This document shows, in pieces, positions 46,402 to 56,885 of a stretch of DNA of 64,000 bases. This DNA is from Aurantimonas sp. 22II-16-19i (GTDB lineage: Bacteria; Pseudomonadota; Alphaproteobacteria; Rhizobiales; Rhizobiaceae). The position numbers were made by a program, and so were the translations under genes. Numbering within the stretch: position 1 is the first letter of the stretch; each line of letters opens with the position of its first letter. The notes beneath the pieces are model-generated. The model saw only the letters and a list, made by a program, of their open reading frames with translations, did not search any database and was not told where the DNA came from. The DNA lies in contig NZ_AQQS01000015.1 of the NCBI RefSeq assembly GCF_002088275.1, positions 1-64,000 of the forward strand, in the 5' to 3' direction.

Positions 46402-46505
46402 GATGCCGGCTCCACTGCCGCTGGCCGCGCGCCGGATGGAACGCGGGCCTGATGGAAAAGGGGCCCGATGGCAAAGGGGCGGGCTCTCGGCCCGCCCGTC
46501 AGGTC

Positions 46506-48311
46506 TCAGGTCGACGTCTTCGGTTTTCGCTTGAAGGCGCCGCGCATGTTGTCCCACAGCTCGATCTTGGCGCCGTTGCGCTTCATGATGACGCTCTGCT
46601 GGATGATCGACAGGAAGTTGTTCCAGGTCCAGTAGATCACCAGCCCGGCCGGGAAGGCCGCCAGCATGAAGGTGAAGACCACCGGCATCCAGGTGAAGAT
46701 CATCTGCTGGGCCGGGTCCGGCGGCGTCGGGTTGAGCCGCATCTGGATGAACATGGTGATGCCCATCAGCAGCGGCCAGACGCCGACCATCAACAGGTGC
46801 GGCAGGGTGATCGGGATCAGCCCGAACAGGTTGAAGAGCGAGGTCGGATCGGGCGCCGCCAGATCCTGGATCCAGCCGAAGAACGGCGCGTGCCGCATCT
46901 CGATGGTGACATAGAGGACCTTGTAGAGGGCGAAGAACACCGGAATCTGGATCAGCATCGGCCAACAGCCGGCCGCCGGATTGATCTTCTCCTCCTTGTA
47001 GATCCGCATCATCTCCTGTTGCTGCTTCTGCTTGTCGTCCTTGAAGCGCTCGCGCAGCTCCATGATCTTCGGCTGGACGGTCTTCATCCGCGCCATCGAC
47101 TTGTAGGACTTGTTGGCGAGCGGGAAGAAGAACAGCTTCAGGATGACCGTGACGACGAGGATCGCCACGCCGAAATTGCCGACCAGCTTGTAGATGTAGT
47201 CCAGCGCGTGGAACATCGGCCGGGTGATGAAATAGAACCAGCCCCAGTCGATCAGCTGGCCGAACTGGCGCACCCCCAGCGTCTCCTCGTAGCCGTCGAT
47301 GATGTCGACCACCTTGGCGCCGGCGAAGGTGCGCGAGGTCGTCGTGGCGGTCTCGCCCGGGGCGACGGCGATCGGGTCGGAGACGAATTCGGTCTGGTAG
47401 TGCGGCCGCTGGCCGGACAGGTAGAGGAACTGCGAGCCGAAGGGCCGGGCGGTCTCGGGCACGAGCGCCGTCGCCCAGTACTTGTCGGTGATGCCGAGCC
47501 AGCCGCCGCTGGACTTGGAGTGGGCGACCTTCTGGTCGTCCTCGATCGACGAATACGAAACCTCGTTCAGCCCGTCCTCGCCGAACACCCCGAGCAGGCC
47601 CTCGAAGAGCACGTAGGCGGCGGCGACCTCGGGCTTGGAGTAGCGCACGACGCGGCCATAGGGCTCGACGGAGACCGGCGCGGTGCCGCCGTTGACGATC
47701 GCGTCCTCGACGGTGAACATGAAATTCTCGTCGACCGAGATCGTCCGGTTCACCGTCAGGCCGTCGGCCGTCGCGGTCAGCGTCACCGGTGTCGAGGGGG
47801 TCAGGGTCGCGCCATCGGGCGCCTGCCACTCGGTCGCCGCGCCGACGACCGGGCCCTTGCCGCGCACCAGAAGGCCGGTCTCGGCGAAATAGCCGTTCGG
47901 CAGCTGCTCGGGCGAGAACAGGACGATGGTCGGCGAGGTGTCGTCGACGGTCTCGTGGTAGTTCTTCAGGCGAAGGTCGTCGATGCGCGCGCCGGTGAGG
48001 TTGATCGAGCCGGTGAGCTGCGGCGTGTCGATGGCGATGCGCCGCCCCTGCGAGATCACCGCATCGCGGTCCTCCGAGAGCGGCAGCTGCGGGCTGGTGA
48101 TCACGCTTTCGCGCCCCGAGGGGGCGGCGGTCTGGGTCTGGTCGGTGCCGGCCGGCGTCTGCGGCGTCTGCAGCGACCCGTCGGCGCGCTGGGTGCTCTC
48201 GACCGCCTGCCGCTGGGCGTCCATGCGCGGACTGACGACGAAATACTGCCAGCCGATCAGAACCGCAATGGAGAGCGCCATGGCGATCAGGAAGTTGCGG
48301 TTGTTTTCCAT
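46506..48311 (-). CDS. yidC: Membrane protein insertase YidC
   Basis: 601 residues. An N-terminal membrane anchor ([20 protein letters not shown]), a large periplasmic domain (residues 25-365) with a Ser/Thr/Gln-rich linker, and a C-terminal conserved core of five spans: [65 protein letters not shown]. The positively charged groove Arg is in this block. YidC inserts proteins with and without Sec. Start overlaps the rnpA stop by one base. Confidence 0.97.
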   Translation of the reverse strand: MENNRNFLIAMALSIAVLIGWQYFVVSPRMDAQRQAVESTQRADGSLQTPQTPAGTDQTQTAAPSGRESVITSPQLPLSEDRDAVISQGRRIAIDTPQLTGSINLTGARIDDLRLKNYHETVDDTSPTIVLFSPEQLPNGYFAETGLLVRGKGPVVGAATEWQAPDGATLTPSTPVTLTATADGLTVNRTISVDENFMFTVEDAIVNGGTAPVSVEPYGRVVRYSKPEVAAAYVLFEGLLGVFGEDGLNEVSYSSIEDDQKVAHSKSSGGWLGITDKYWATALVPETARPFGSQFLYLSGQRPHYQTEFVSDPIAVAPGETATTTSRTFAGAKVVDIIDGYEETLGVRQFGQLIDWGWFYFITRPMFHALDYIYKLVGNFGVAILVVTVILKLFFFPLANKSYKSMARMKTVQPKIMELRERFKDDKQKQQQEMMRIYKEEKINPAAGCWPMLIQIPVFFALYKVLYVTIEMRHAPFFGWIQDLAAPDPTSLFNLFGLIPITLPHLLMVGVWPLLMGITMFIQMRLNPTPPDPAQQMIFTWMPVVFTFMLAAFPAGLVIYWTWNNFLSIIQQSVIMKRNGAKIELWDNMRGAFKRKPKTST

Positions 48312-48700
48312 TACTCAGACCTCGATCGGCGTTTGGATCGGCCTTCGCCGCCTGGCGTCGTCTTCTGATTCGGCCCGGCCATCCGGGAGAAGCGTTTCCG
48401 CAATTCCTCTGACAGGGTGGTGAACGGCGCCGCCAGCACGTCGCGGCGCGCGACGATGACATAGTCGATCCCGGGCACCATGTCAGCCTCGGCGCCGATG
48501 CGGATCGCCTCGCGCAGCCTGCGGCGGATCCGGTTGCGCTCGACGGCATTGCCGACCTTGCGGGTCACCGTCAGCCCGAAGCGCGCCGGAGCGGCGTCGC
48601 CGCGTTCCAGCGCTTCGATGAAGAACAGCGGGCCGTTCAGGCGACGGCCCTTGCGCGCGGCGAGAAACTCGGCGCGTTTCTTGAGCTTTTCAGCCGCCAT
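48311..48700 (-). CDS. rnpA: Ribonuclease P protein component
   Basis: 129 residues. The RNase P protein signature is [27 protein letters not shown]. It binds the catalytic RNA and tRNA precursors. Only 35 bases after rpmH, coupled to yidC. The C-terminus is a Lys/Arg/Ser-rich tail ([13 protein letters not shown]). Confidence 0.95.
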   Translation of the reverse strand: MAAEKLKKRAEFLAARKGRRLNGPLFFIEALERGDAAPARFGLTVTRKVGNAVERNRIRRRLREAIRIGAEADMVPGIDYVIVARRDVLAAPFTTLSEELRKRFSRMAGPNQKTTPGGEGRSKRRSRSE

Positions 48701-48735
48701 GACTGGCGATCGGCTGATCGCCCATCCGGCCGGCG

Positions 48736-48870
48736 TCAGGCCGACAGGCGCTTGCGGCCGCGCGAACGGCGCGCTGCAATGACCTTCTGGCCACTCTTCG
48801 TCGCCATGCGGGCGCGGAAACCGTGGCGGCGTTTGCGGACGAGCCGCGAAGGCTGGTAGGTACGCTTCAT
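48736..48870 (-). CDS. rpmH: 50S ribosomal protein L34
   Basis: 44 residues: [18 protein letters not shown], then [20 protein letters not shown] and RKRLSA. Perfect match to the L34 pattern and length. First gene of the rpmH-rnpA-yidC-engB group. The 386-base gap to its right holds its promoter region. Confidence 0.98.
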   Translation of the reverse strand: MKRTYQPSRLVRKRRHGFRARMATKSGQKVIAARRSRGRKRLSA

Positions 48871-49256
48871 CGTCAATCCCCGCGTGGTTTCAGCACGCGG
48901 GCCCTTCAGTCGTGTGTGATCCGGAAATCCGGTGCGGCCATCGAACGCAATTCACCATCGCGCGGAGCGCCGCCCGCTCGCTTGGGGGGGCTTATAGGAA
49001 GGCATGGCGGTAAAAGTCAATTCCCGACTTTGTTTCCCGCCTGCCGCCGGCTCGCCCGTCCGGGGCTGCGAAACCACATCGCACTGCCTGCCGCCGGCCG
49101 CATCCCCCCGCAATCGCGCTGTCGATCCGGCCCCGATGGCCCCATCAGTAACGCTGAATGGAGCCAAAGCTTGTGGCGGCACCACCGGCCCGCTAAACCT
49201 CAGGCACGTCTCACGACTTTTTTAGCGGCGGGAACGCCGCCTGATCGAGCGGTCAC
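48871..49256. other. Intergenic region between rpmH and the LysM gene
   Basis: 386 bases between divergent genes. No credible gene. A TTTTTTAG patch at about 49217-49225 and AT-richer DNA around 49000-49030 may hold promoters. No DnaA-box array is visible, so there is no sign of an origin here. Confidence 0.45.
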
Positions 49257-52200
49257 ATGCAGCGCAGAGCCATCGGCATCGTCCTCTTCTGTCTCGTCCT
49301 CCTGGTGGCGATCGTCGCCGGCTACTGGGACATGCTGGATTCGGAGCGGCTGCGGGTCGCCGAACGGACCAGCAAGGGCGCGGTCGGCGAGGCAACCGTC
49401 GATCCGGAAGCAGCCACCGGGCCCGGCGGCGCAACGCTTGGCTCAAGCGCCGGCACCGAGGGTTCCGCGGCAACGGACACCGGCCGGGAGGGCGGTGAAC
49501 CTGCGCCCGGGTCCGAAGCGGCCGGACCGGCCGTGACGCCGGATGACGCCGCTCGCGAGGCTGCGGCACCGGCGGGCGGTGCGTCATCCGCCGCGGCCCC
49601 TGCGGCCGAGGTCGCGCCGGAAGCGACCGGGCGGGCAGAAACCGCGCAGGCAGAAACCGCGCAGGACGAGGTCGCCGCGTCGGCAGAGAGCGCCGCCGGA
49701 CAGGCTCCCGTGGACGTCGTCGAAACACCGCCTGACGCGCCAGCGCCTGCCCAGGAGCCCGCAGCCGAAGCCGCCGGCGCGCCGGGCGAGGCCGCCGACA
49801 GGCTCGCCGCCGGCAAGTCGGGCCGCCAGCAGGATGCGGGCGAAGCGGGATCGGCCTCCGCCGATGCCGGGACCGCTTCGGCTCCGGCTTCTGAAGATGT
49901 CACCGCCGCACCGGTCGAGCCCGCCACGCAAGAGCCGGCGCCGGAGAATCGCCCTGCCGGAGGGGAAGGGCGTGTCACCGAAGCTCGTGAAGCCCTTGAG
50001 GAACCCGCCCCGGAAGATGCCGCCTCGCGCGCCGACGCTGCGTCAGCATCCGCCGGCGCACCGGCGCCTGCGGCCGACGCACCGCCAGCCCCGGCCGCCG
50101 ACGGATCGGCAGCCGACACCGCTGCCGCAACCCCCCAAGCCAAGTCCTCCCAAGCCGAAACCGCCCAGCCCGAGCCCGGCGACGCGAATGCTGCGGCATC
50201 GACGTCTGGCGAGGAGCCGCCGGTGCAGACGGACACCGATCCGCAGACGGCCGCCGCTCCGCAGGCGCCGGCCACGCAGCCGGATCCGGGCGCTGCCGTA
50301 ACCGCCGACACCGAGGCACGCGAGGCGCCAGCCGGCAACGAGCCCACGCCGTCCGCCGAGCCGGCCGAGCCGCAGCTGGCGGAAGGCGAGGGCGACGAGC
50401 CGCGCTTCGACGTGCTGCGCGTCGAGCCGGACGGTTCGACGCTGGTGGCCGGACGCTCGGCGCCGAACAGCACCGTGACGCTGCGCGACGGCGATCGGAC
50501 GCTCGGCACCGACAAGGCCAACCGGGACGGCGACTTCGTCATCGTCCTCGACCAGCCGCTGGCGCCCGGCGACCACTCGATCCAGATCCAGTCGCAGGAC
50601 GACAAGGGCGCCGACACCCTCTCCCGCGAGACGGCGGTGGTCTCCGTGCCGGCGGACGGCGATGCGAAGAACCTCCTCGCGATGATCGAGACGCCCGGCG
50701 AGCCGTCCCGGCTGATCGAGACGCCCAGCGCCCTCCTTGCGCCGCCGGCGACCGGCGAGGCGACCTCGCAGGCTGCGCCGGATGGGTCGGGCTCGGCCGA
50801 AGCGCCGTCTGCGTCCCCCTCCGATACGACCGGCGACGGCGTCGCGACCTCGCCCGCGACCGCGACAGGACCTGACGCAAGCGGGCCTGACGCAAGCGGC
50901 CCGGATGCAACCGGTCCTGACGCAACCGGCTCCGCCGATGCGCCGGCTGCGCCCGGCGAAACCGACATGGCCGATGCGCCATCGTCTCCGGCCGAATCCG
51001 ACGTCGCCGGGCTGGTCCCCGAGCCCGCCACGCCGGCCGAAGCGCCGGTGACCGCCGGCACGCCAGAGGCCCGTGCGCCAGAGACCTCTGCGCCAGAGCC
51101 CTCTGGGCAAGAGACGTCCGGGCAGGAGACCAGCGGGCAAGCGGCCGCCGGCCAGGACACCGGCAGCCGGCAGGCCGGCGGGCAGGAGAGCGCCGCGCCG
51201 CGCAGCGACGCGGTGGACGATCCGGCTGCCGCCGCTCCCGACGCCCCCGCTCCCGATGCCGCGCCGCAAGACGGGCAACGCGAGACGGCGAGCGTCGAGC
51301 CGCCCGCCGGCGCGGCCGAGTCTTCGGCCGGCTCAGGCGGTGATGCGCCGCAGCGCGAGTTGCGGGTCGAGGCGGTGGAGATCGACGGCGGGCGGATGTT
51401 CGTCGCCGGGGCGGCCGAGCCGGGCACGCGGTTCCGCATCTATGTCGACAACCAGCCCTTCGCCGTCGGCACGGCCGACCGCAACGGCCGTTTCGTCGTC
51501 TCGACCGACCAGCAGCTCGCCGTCGGCGACCACTTGATCCGCGTCGACCAGATCTCGCCGCAGGACCGGGTCGTGGCCCGGGTCGAGGTGCCGTTCTTCC
51601 GGCCGGAGGGGACGTCCCTCGCGGCGACCGCCGAGCCGGGAACGCCGGAGCCCGATCCGGCCGCCGCCGCCGATGGTGAGGGAATCGCCGGCGCGGCGCC
51701 CGCCGAACCGGATCGCGGCGCCGCCGCAGAGAAGGCCGCCGCGCTCTCCAACGCCCCGGCCGAAGGGGCTGCCGCCCCGGCTGCCACGGAGACTGCCGAG
51801 ACGGCCGACGAGACGCCCGCCCCGTCGCCCGAGCCTCGCGTCGCTGCGGCGCCCCCGCAGCCGACAGCCCGAGAGGCGACAGCCCAGCAGCCGACAGGCC
51901 CCGACTCCTCCGCCCCCGCGCCGGCCGAGGAGACGACTGCCTCCGCCGCACCCCCCCGGACGACAGGCGAGCCGACGAGCGAGCCGGCGAGACAGGAGGC
52001 ATCCTCGCCTCCGGCCGAGCCCTCCGGCTCCCGCGACCGGCTCGCATCGACCGGCAACCCCGCGTCCGGCGAGGCGCCGGGCACGGCGGCGCCCGGCGAT
52101 ACCGCTTCGTCCCCGGCCGGTACCGATTCGGACGGCACCCGCGACGCCGACCTCGCCGCGCGTCTCGGCGGTGTCGACGATGCCCCGCAAGCGCCCGCCA

Positions 52201-52652
52201 TCCCGCCCCGGACGCAAGCACCGACGCAGACCGCAAAGACCGCGCAGGGCGCGCAGGCCCGGACCGGCACCGGCGAGCCCGATGCGATCGCCGCGCCCGA
52301 GGCGTCCGCGCCAGCCCTCCCATCCGTCGCCTCGGCCGATCCGGCCGCAGCGCCCGGCGGCACCGCAGGCGAGACCGCCGGCGAGACGGCCGCCGGCGAG
52401 AAATCCGGACGCATCCCCGTCACCCGGCAGCCGGCGCTGGCCGCCTCGCGGAGCGCACGGGTGATCATCCGCAAGGGCGACACGCTGTGGCGGATCTCGC
52501 GGGAGACCTATGGCGCCGGCAGCCGCTACACCGTCATCTACCTCGCCAATGGCGACCAGATCCGCAATCCGGACCGGATCTATCCCGGGCAGGTCTTCCG
52601 CATGCCGGAGGAGCGGCAGGGCGCCGGCGAGGTCTCCGGCGCCGTCAACTGA
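49257..52652 (+). CDS. Giant Ala/Pro/Glu-rich protein with two Ig-like domains and a C-terminal LysM
   Basis: 1131 residues. One N-terminal membrane anchor (AIGIVLFCLVLLVAIVAGYW). Residues 40-375 and 470-685 are low-complexity Ala/Pro/Glu/Asp with tandem copies such as GPDASGPDASGPDATGPDATG and EPSGQETSGQETSGQ. Two similar Ig-like beta domains lie at about 380-460 (LRVEPDGSTLVAGRSAPNSTVTL...GDHSIQI) and 700-785 (RVEAVEIDGGRMFVAGAAEPGTRFRIY...GDHLIRVDQI). A LysM domain ends the protein (RKGDTLWRISRETYGAGSRYTVIYLANGDQIRNPDRIYPGQVFRMP). Likely anchored in the inner membrane and reaching peptidoglycan. Rhizobiales have related LysM proteins, usually much shorter. Confidence 0.85.
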   Translation: MQRRAIGIVLFCLVLLVAIVAGYWDMLDSERLRVAERTSKGAVGEATVDPEAATGPGGATLGSSAGTEGSAATDTGREGGEPAPGSEAAGPAVTPDDAAREAAAPAGGASSAAAPAAEVAPEATGRAETAQAETAQDEVAASAESAAGQAPVDVVETPPDAPAPAQEPAAEAAGAPGEAADRLAAGKSGRQQDAGEAGSASADAGTASAPASEDVTAAPVEPATQEPAPENRPAGGEGRVTEAREALEEPAPEDAASRADAASASAGAPAPAADAPPAPAADGSAADTAAATPQAKSSQAETAQPEPGDANAAASTSGEEPPVQTDTDPQTAAAPQAPATQPDPGAAVTADTEAREAPAGNEPTPSAEPAEPQLAEGEGDEPRFDVLRVEPDGSTLVAGRSAPNSTVTLRDGDRTLGTDKANRDGDFVIVLDQPLAPGDHSIQIQSQDDKGADTLSRETAVVSVPADGDAKNLLAMIETPGEPSRLIETPSALLAPPATGEATSQAAPDGSGSAEAPSASPSDTTGDGVATSPATATGPDASGPDASGPDATGPDATGSADAPAAPGETDMADAPSSPAESDVAGLVPEPATPAEAPVTAGTPEARAPETSAPEPSGQETSGQETSGQAAAGQDTGSRQAGGQESAAPRSDAVDDPAAAAPDAPAPDAAPQDGQRETASVEPPAGAAESSAGSGGDAPQRELRVEAVEIDGGRMFVAGAAEPGTRFRIYVDNQPFAVGTADRNGRFVVSTDQQLAVGDHLIRVDQISPQDRVVARVEVPFFRPEGTSLAATAEPGTPEPDPAAAADGEGIAGAAPAEPDRGAAAEKAAALSNAPAEGAAAPAATETAETADETPAPSPEPRVAAAPPQPTAREATAQQPTGPDSSAPAPAEETTASAAPPRTTGEPTSEPARQEASSPPAEPSGSRDRLASTGNPASGEAPGTAAPGDTASSPAGTDSDGTRDADLAARLGGVDDAPQAPAIPPRTQAPTQTAKTAQGAQARTGTGEPDAIAAPEASAPALPSVASADPAAAPGGTAGETAGETAAGEKSGRIPVTRQPALAASRSARVIIRKGDTLWRISRETYGAGSRYTVIYLANGDQIRNPDRIYPGQVFRMPEERQGAGEVSGAVN

Positions 52653-52920
52653 TCTGCCGTCGCCGGGTCCTCGCCGTGCCCCGATCCTGGGGCCCTCCGG
52701 CCGGGCGCTGCGAGCGCCGCCGTCCGGCTGCCGGCTGACGGTCGGTTGCGGCTCCGCCCCGGCTCGCCTGCGGCCGGGGGGTGATCCCTTTCGCCGCGGG
52801 CGTTACGATCGGTCGCCGAAATGACCGGTCGATCTTTGCGCCAAGAAGCCTTAGATCCGTTCCAATCTCTTTCGCACCCATCGAGGTCGAAGCCGTGAGG
52901 CTTCTTCCGGAAGGACGATC

Positions 52921-54867
52921 TTGGCCGATACCAGCAGCGCCCGCGTCACAGGCGACAGCGGCGAGACCTTTTCCACGCTCCGCAATCTCTGGCCCTACAT
53001 GTGGCCGAGCGAGCGGCCGGACCTCAAGATGCGGGTGGTCTGGGCCTCCTTCTTCCTGGTCCTCGCCAAGCTCCTCACCGTCGGCGTGCCCTACTTCTAC
53101 AAATGGGCCACCGACGCCCTCGACGGCAGCAGCGGGGCCGGCACCGGGGCCGGCACGGGCGCCGGCGATACGGCGGCCGCCGTGGCCGCGACGCCCGGCT
53201 GGCTGCCGCTCTTCCTCGCCGGCGCGATCACCCTCGTCATCGCCTACAACGTCGCCCGGGTCATCTCGGTCGGGCTGAACCAGCTGCGCGACGCGCTGTT
53301 CGCCCGCGTCGGCCAGCATGCGGTGCGCCGGCTCGCCTATCGCACCTTCGTCCACATGCACCGCCTGTCGCTGCGCTTTCATCTGGAGCGGCGCACCGGC
53401 GGCCTGTCGCGGATCATCGAGCGCGGCACCAAGGGCATCGAGGCGATCGTCCGCTTCACCATCCTCAACACCATCCCGACGATCCTCGAATTCGCCCTCG
53501 TCGCGGTCATCTTCGGCTTCGCCTACGGCCTCTCCTATGTCGCCGTCATCGCCGTGACGATCTGGCTCTATGGCTGGTTCACCATCAAGGCGAGCGACTG
53601 GCGCATCGAGATCCGCCGCGACATGAACGACAGCGACACCGACGCCAACACCAAGGCGATCGATTCGCTGCTCAACTTCGAGACGGTGAAGTATTTCGGC
53701 AACGAGACCATGGAGGCCGAGCGCTTCGACCGCTCCATGGCCCGCTACGAGATCGCCGCGACACGGATCTGGACGTCGCTCGGCTGGCTCAACTTCGGCC
53801 AGGGCGTGATCTTCGGCGTCGGCATGGCGATCGTCATGGTGATGTCGGCCCTGGCGGTCCGCGACGGCACCCAGAGCCTCGGCGACTTCGTCTTCGTCAA
53901 CGCCATGCTGATGCAGCTGTCGATCCCGCTCAACTTCATCGGCTTCGTCTACCGCGAGATCCGCCAGGGCCTCACCGACATCGAGGAGATGTTCGCGCTG
54001 CTCGGGATCAATGCCGAGGTGGTCGACAGGCCCGGGGCGAAGCCGCTCGTCGTCAGCGACGGGGCGATCCGCTTCGAGAACGTCCGCTTCGGCTACGATC
54101 CGGCCCGCGAGATCCTCAAGGGCGTCTCCTTCGAGGTGCCGCCGGGCAAGTCGGTGGCGATCGTCGGGCCGTCCGGGGCCGGCAAGTCGACGATCTCGCG
54201 GCTCCTGTTCCGCTTCTACGACGTGAAGGGCGGCCGCATCACCATCGACGGTCAGGACATCTCTGAGGTGACGCAGGAGAGCGTGCGCGCGGCGATCGGC
54301 ATCGTGCCCCAGGACACCGTCCTCTTCAACGACACCATCGCCTACAACATCCGCTACGGCCGCATCGACGCCAGCGAGGAGGAGGTGATGCGCGCCGCCG
54401 AGCTCGCCCAGATCGCCGGCTTCATCGAGCAGCTGCCGGGCGGCTTTTCCGCCATGGTCGGCGAGCGCGGCCTGAAGCTCTCCGGCGGCGAGAAGCAGCG
54501 CGTCGCCATCGCCCGCACCATCCTCAAGGCCCCGCCGATCCTCGTCCTCGACGAGGCGACCTCGGCCCTCGACACCCATACCGAGCAGGAGATCCAGTCG
54601 GCGCTGGACCTCGTCTCGAAGAACCGCACGACCCTCACCATCGCCCACCGCCTGTCGACGATCATCAACTCCGACGAGATCCTCGTCCTCAAGGCCGGCG
54701 AGATCGTCGAGCGCGGCTCCCACCGCGAGCTGCTTGCAATGGGCGGGCTCTATGCCGAAATGTGGGCCATGCAGCGCGAGGCGACCGAGGCGGAGGAAGC
54801 GCTGCGGCGGGCCCGCGAGAGCGACGAGATGGGTGTCCTCGAGCGGCGGCGGACGCCGCCGGTCTGA
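52921..54867 (+). CDS. ABC exporter of the Atm1/ABCB7 type
   Basis: 648 residues. TTG 52921 is the likely start, with GGAAGGA six bases upstream. An N-terminal six-span domain (first span WASFFLVLAKLLTVGVPYFYKW) carries FHLERRTGGLSRIIERGTKGIEAIVRF and DSLLNFETVKYFGNE, the glutathione-binding region of Atm1 proteins. The ATPase domain has Walker A IVGPSGAGKSTISRL, signature LKLSGGEKQRVAIARTIL and Walker B ILVLDEATSALD. Atm1 homologues export glutathione conjugates or sulfur compounds, or detoxify metals. Gly/Ala/Thr repeats at residues 62-78 are a variable loop. Confidence 0.93.
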   Translation: MADTSSARVTGDSGETFSTLRNLWPYMWPSERPDLKMRVVWASFFLVLAKLLTVGVPYFYKWATDALDGSSGAGTGAGTGAGDTAAAVAATPGWLPLFLAGAITLVIAYNVARVISVGLNQLRDALFARVGQHAVRRLAYRTFVHMHRLSLRFHLERRTGGLSRIIERGTKGIEAIVRFTILNTIPTILEFALVAVIFGFAYGLSYVAVIAVTIWLYGWFTIKASDWRIEIRRDMNDSDTDANTKAIDSLLNFETVKYFGNETMEAERFDRSMARYEIAATRIWTSLGWLNFGQGVIFGVGMAIVMVMSALAVRDGTQSLGDFVFVNAMLMQLSIPLNFIGFVYREIRQGLTDIEEMFALLGINAEVVDRPGAKPLVVSDGAIRFENVRFGYDPAREILKGVSFEVPPGKSVAIVGPSGAGKSTISRLLFRFYDVKGGRITIDGQDISEVTQESVRAAIGIVPQDTVLFNDTIAYNIRYGRIDASEEEVMRAAELAQIAGFIEQLPGGFSAMVGERGLKLSGGEKQRVAIARTILKAPPILVLDEATSALDTHTEQEIQSALDLVSKNRTTLTIAHRLSTIINSDEILVLKAGEIVERGSHRELLAMGGLYAEMWAMQREATEAEEALRRARESDEMGVLERRRTPPV

Positions 54868-54988
54868 CCGCCCGCCAAGGCCGCCGCGCAGCGTCTCGGC
54901 CGTGTCTCGGCCGTGTCTCGCCCGGGCCGGTAAGGAACGGCTGGCCTGACGCAGCGTTGGGTCGCATGGCGAAGGGATCGTTCGGCCG

Positions 54989-55034
54989 CCTTGCGTGACC
55001 GGCCCCCTTGCGTGACCGGCCCTTGCGTGACCGG
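54989..55034 (+). repeat. Short tandem repeat before psd
   Basis: Three copies of CCTTGCGTGACCGG at 54989, 55006 and 55021 with three- and one-base spacers. Just upstream, 54890-54925, the unit CCGTGTCTCGG is also repeated. The remaining 54868-55179 gap shows no gene. Confidence 0.6.
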
Positions 55035-55179
55035 ATCGTGATCCCGCCCGGCACCGGGGAGCGTCCCGGGAGGTATCGCGGGGCCGCCGCATCGGCTAAA
55101 TCCAGCGGGCGCGACCGGGCGGGCGCTTTCGGGCGAAACGCAGCAATCGGGCGACAAGAACAGGAAGAAGACGGCAAAC

Positions 55180-55878
55180 GTGCATATCCTCACCTCGATC
55201 CGCAATGTCCTGACGCCCATCCACCGGGCCGGCTATCCCTTCATCGCCGCCTTCTTCGGCGTCTCGGTCGTCCTCGGCTTCCTGTGGCAGCCGCTGTTCT
55301 GGATCGGCCTGATCCTGACCCTGTGGTGCGCCTATTTCTTCCGCGATCCCGAGCGCATCACCCCCGTCGCCGACCATCTCGTCGTCAGCCCCGCCGACGG
55401 CCGGGTCTCCCTCGTCGGCCATGTCGCACCGCCGGTGGAGCTCGGCCTCGGGACGGAGCCGATGCTGCGCATCTCGGTGTTCATGACGGTGTTCGACTGC
55501 CACGTGAACCGCGCCCCGATGCGCGGCCGCATCGCCCGCATCCTCTACCGCGAGGGCGAGTTCAAGAATGCCGAGCTCGACAAGGCGAGCGAGGTCAACG
55601 AGCGCAACGCCATGGTGATCGAGACGGCGCAGGGCGAGATCGGCGTCGTCCAGATCGCCGGCCTGATCGCCCGGCGGATCATCTGCTGGTCGCAGGTGGA
55701 GGACCGCATCGAGGCGGGCGAGCGCTTCGGCCTCATCCGCTTCGGCTCGCGCCTCGACATCTATCTGCCGGGCAGCGTCCGGCCGCGGGTCGCCGAAGGC
55801 CAGACGGCCTTTGCCGGCGAGACCATCATCGCCGAATATGGCGACCATCTGCCGACCTGGCCGTCGAGGCGCGACTGA
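55180..55878 (+). CDS. psd: Phosphatidylserine decarboxylase
   Basis: 232 residues from GTG 55180 (AGGAAG upstream). Short (PsdA-type) enzyme: two N-terminal spans ([38 protein letters not shown]), [41 protein letters not shown], and the self-cleavage site [11 protein letters not shown], where the Ser becomes the pyruvoyl group. Makes phosphatidylethanolamine. The stop overlaps the pssA start (TGATG), so the two enzymes of the pathway are coupled. Confidence 0.96.
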   Translation: MHILTSIRNVLTPIHRAGYPFIAAFFGVSVVLGFLWQPLFWIGLILTLWCAYFFRDPERITPVADHLVVSPADGRVSLVGHVAPPVELGLGTEPMLRISVFMTVFDCHVNRAPMRGRIARILYREGEFKNAELDKASEVNERNAMVIETAQGEIGVVQIAGLIARRIICWSQVEDRIEAGERFGLIRFGSRLDIYLPGSVRPRVAEGQTAFAGETIIAEYGDHLPTWPSRRD

Positions 55879-56708
55879 TGTCCCTGGACAAGCTCTTCCC
55901 GCCCTTCGATCCCGGCCACCCGGACGACGAGGAGCGCCCGCAGCGGCGCATTCCGTTCCGCCGGATCGTGCCGAACCTCATCACCATCCTCGCCATCTGC
56001 GCCGGGATGACCGGGGTGCGCCTCGCCTTCGAGGGGCGGTTCGAGCTGGCGGTCCTGATGGTGCTCGGCGCCGCCGTCCTCGACGGCATCGACGGCCGCG
56101 TGGCGCGGCTGCTGAAGGGCCAGAGCCGGTTCGGCGCGGAGATGGATTCGCTCGCCGACATCGTGAATTTCGGCCTCGCGCCGGGGCTGCTCCTCTACGC
56201 CTTCCTGCTCAACGAGGCCGGCGCCTTCGGCTGGACGGCGGCGCTGCTCTACACCACCGGCTGCGCGCTGCGGCTCGCCCGCTTCAACACCATGCTCGAC
56301 GATCCGAATCGGCCGAAGTGGCATTCCGCCTTCTTCGTCGGCGTCCCGGCGCCCGCCGGTGCGGCGCTGGCGATGCTGCCGATGTATGTCAGCTTCATCG
56401 GCGTCAACGTGAACCTGCCGCAGATCACCGCCGGCTTCGCCTCGATCTATCTCGTCCTCGTCGGCCTCCTGATGGCGAGCCGCATCCCCACCTGGTCCGG
56501 CAAGGGCGCCGGCATCCGCGTGCCGCGCAGCACCGCCATTCCGATCATCATGGTGATGGTGCTCTACGTCGCCATGCTGGTCAGCTTCTTCTGGGAGACG
56601 CTGACGGTGACGATCCTCGCCTATTACGTCTCGATCCCCTTCTCCTGGCGCGAATTCTCCAAGCGCTCCAACCGCGAGGCGCGGCAATTCGGCCCGCCGC
56701 CGGGGTGA
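55878..56708 (+). CDS. pssA: CDP-diacylglycerol-serine O-phosphatidyltransferase
   Basis: 276 residues. The CDP-alcohol phosphotransferase signature is complete: DGIDGRVARLLKGQSRFGAEMDSLAD (DxxDGxxAR-x8-GxxxDxxxD). About eight membrane spans. Forms phosphatidylserine, which the coupled psd product decarboxylates to phosphatidylethanolamine. Length is typical of the alphaproteobacterial integral-membrane form. Confidence 0.96.
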   Translation: MSLDKLFPPFDPGHPDDEERPQRRIPFRRIVPNLITILAICAGMTGVRLAFEGRFELAVLMVLGAAVLDGIDGRVARLLKGQSRFGAEMDSLADIVNFGLAPGLLLYAFLLNEAGAFGWTAALLYTTGCALRLARFNTMLDDPNRPKWHSAFFVGVPAPAGAALAMLPMYVSFIGVNVNLPQITAGFASIYLVLVGLLMASRIPTWSGKGAGIRVPRSTAIPIIMVMVLYVAMLVSFFWETLTVTILAYYVSIPFSWREFSKRSNREARQFGPPPG

Positions 56709-56853
56709 GGGGGAGGGGCGGCCTCTTCCGCCCGAAGGAGGGTCCTGGGTCGGAGCGGAAGGCCAGCTCCGCAACCCCTGACTCCGCCCCCTGACAATGC
56801 TTTTGTCTCTTTGCATCCCGACCATGAACGCAGCCTTTGGCGTGCGATTGCCG

Positions 56854-56885
56854 CGTTATGGTCGATTCGCAAATTGACCATAACG
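56854..56885. other. Perfect 10-base inverted repeat
   Basis: CGTTATGGTC and GACCATAACG around a 12-base loop (GATTCGCAAATT). There is no T-run on either side, so it is unlikely to be a terminator. It lies in the gene-free region 56709-57743, which otherwise contains two repeat units and AT-richer DNA without convincing genes. Could be an operator for a dimeric protein or a small palindromic element. Confidence 0.45.

Noticed and set aside
48871..49256. Possible replication origin next to rpmH
   Set aside because: rpmH is near oriC in some bacteria, but there is no dnaA gene, DnaA-box cluster or AT-rich unwinding region here.
50867..50930. Short tandem repeat that could look like CRISPR
   Set aside because: The 15-base units are contiguous, in frame and encode GPDA(S/T); there are no spacers and no cas genes.
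49322..51439. 705-residue open frame opposite the LysM gene
   Set aside because: A Ser/Ala/Gly-only translation caused by the repetitive GC-rich sense gene; no ribosome site or domain.
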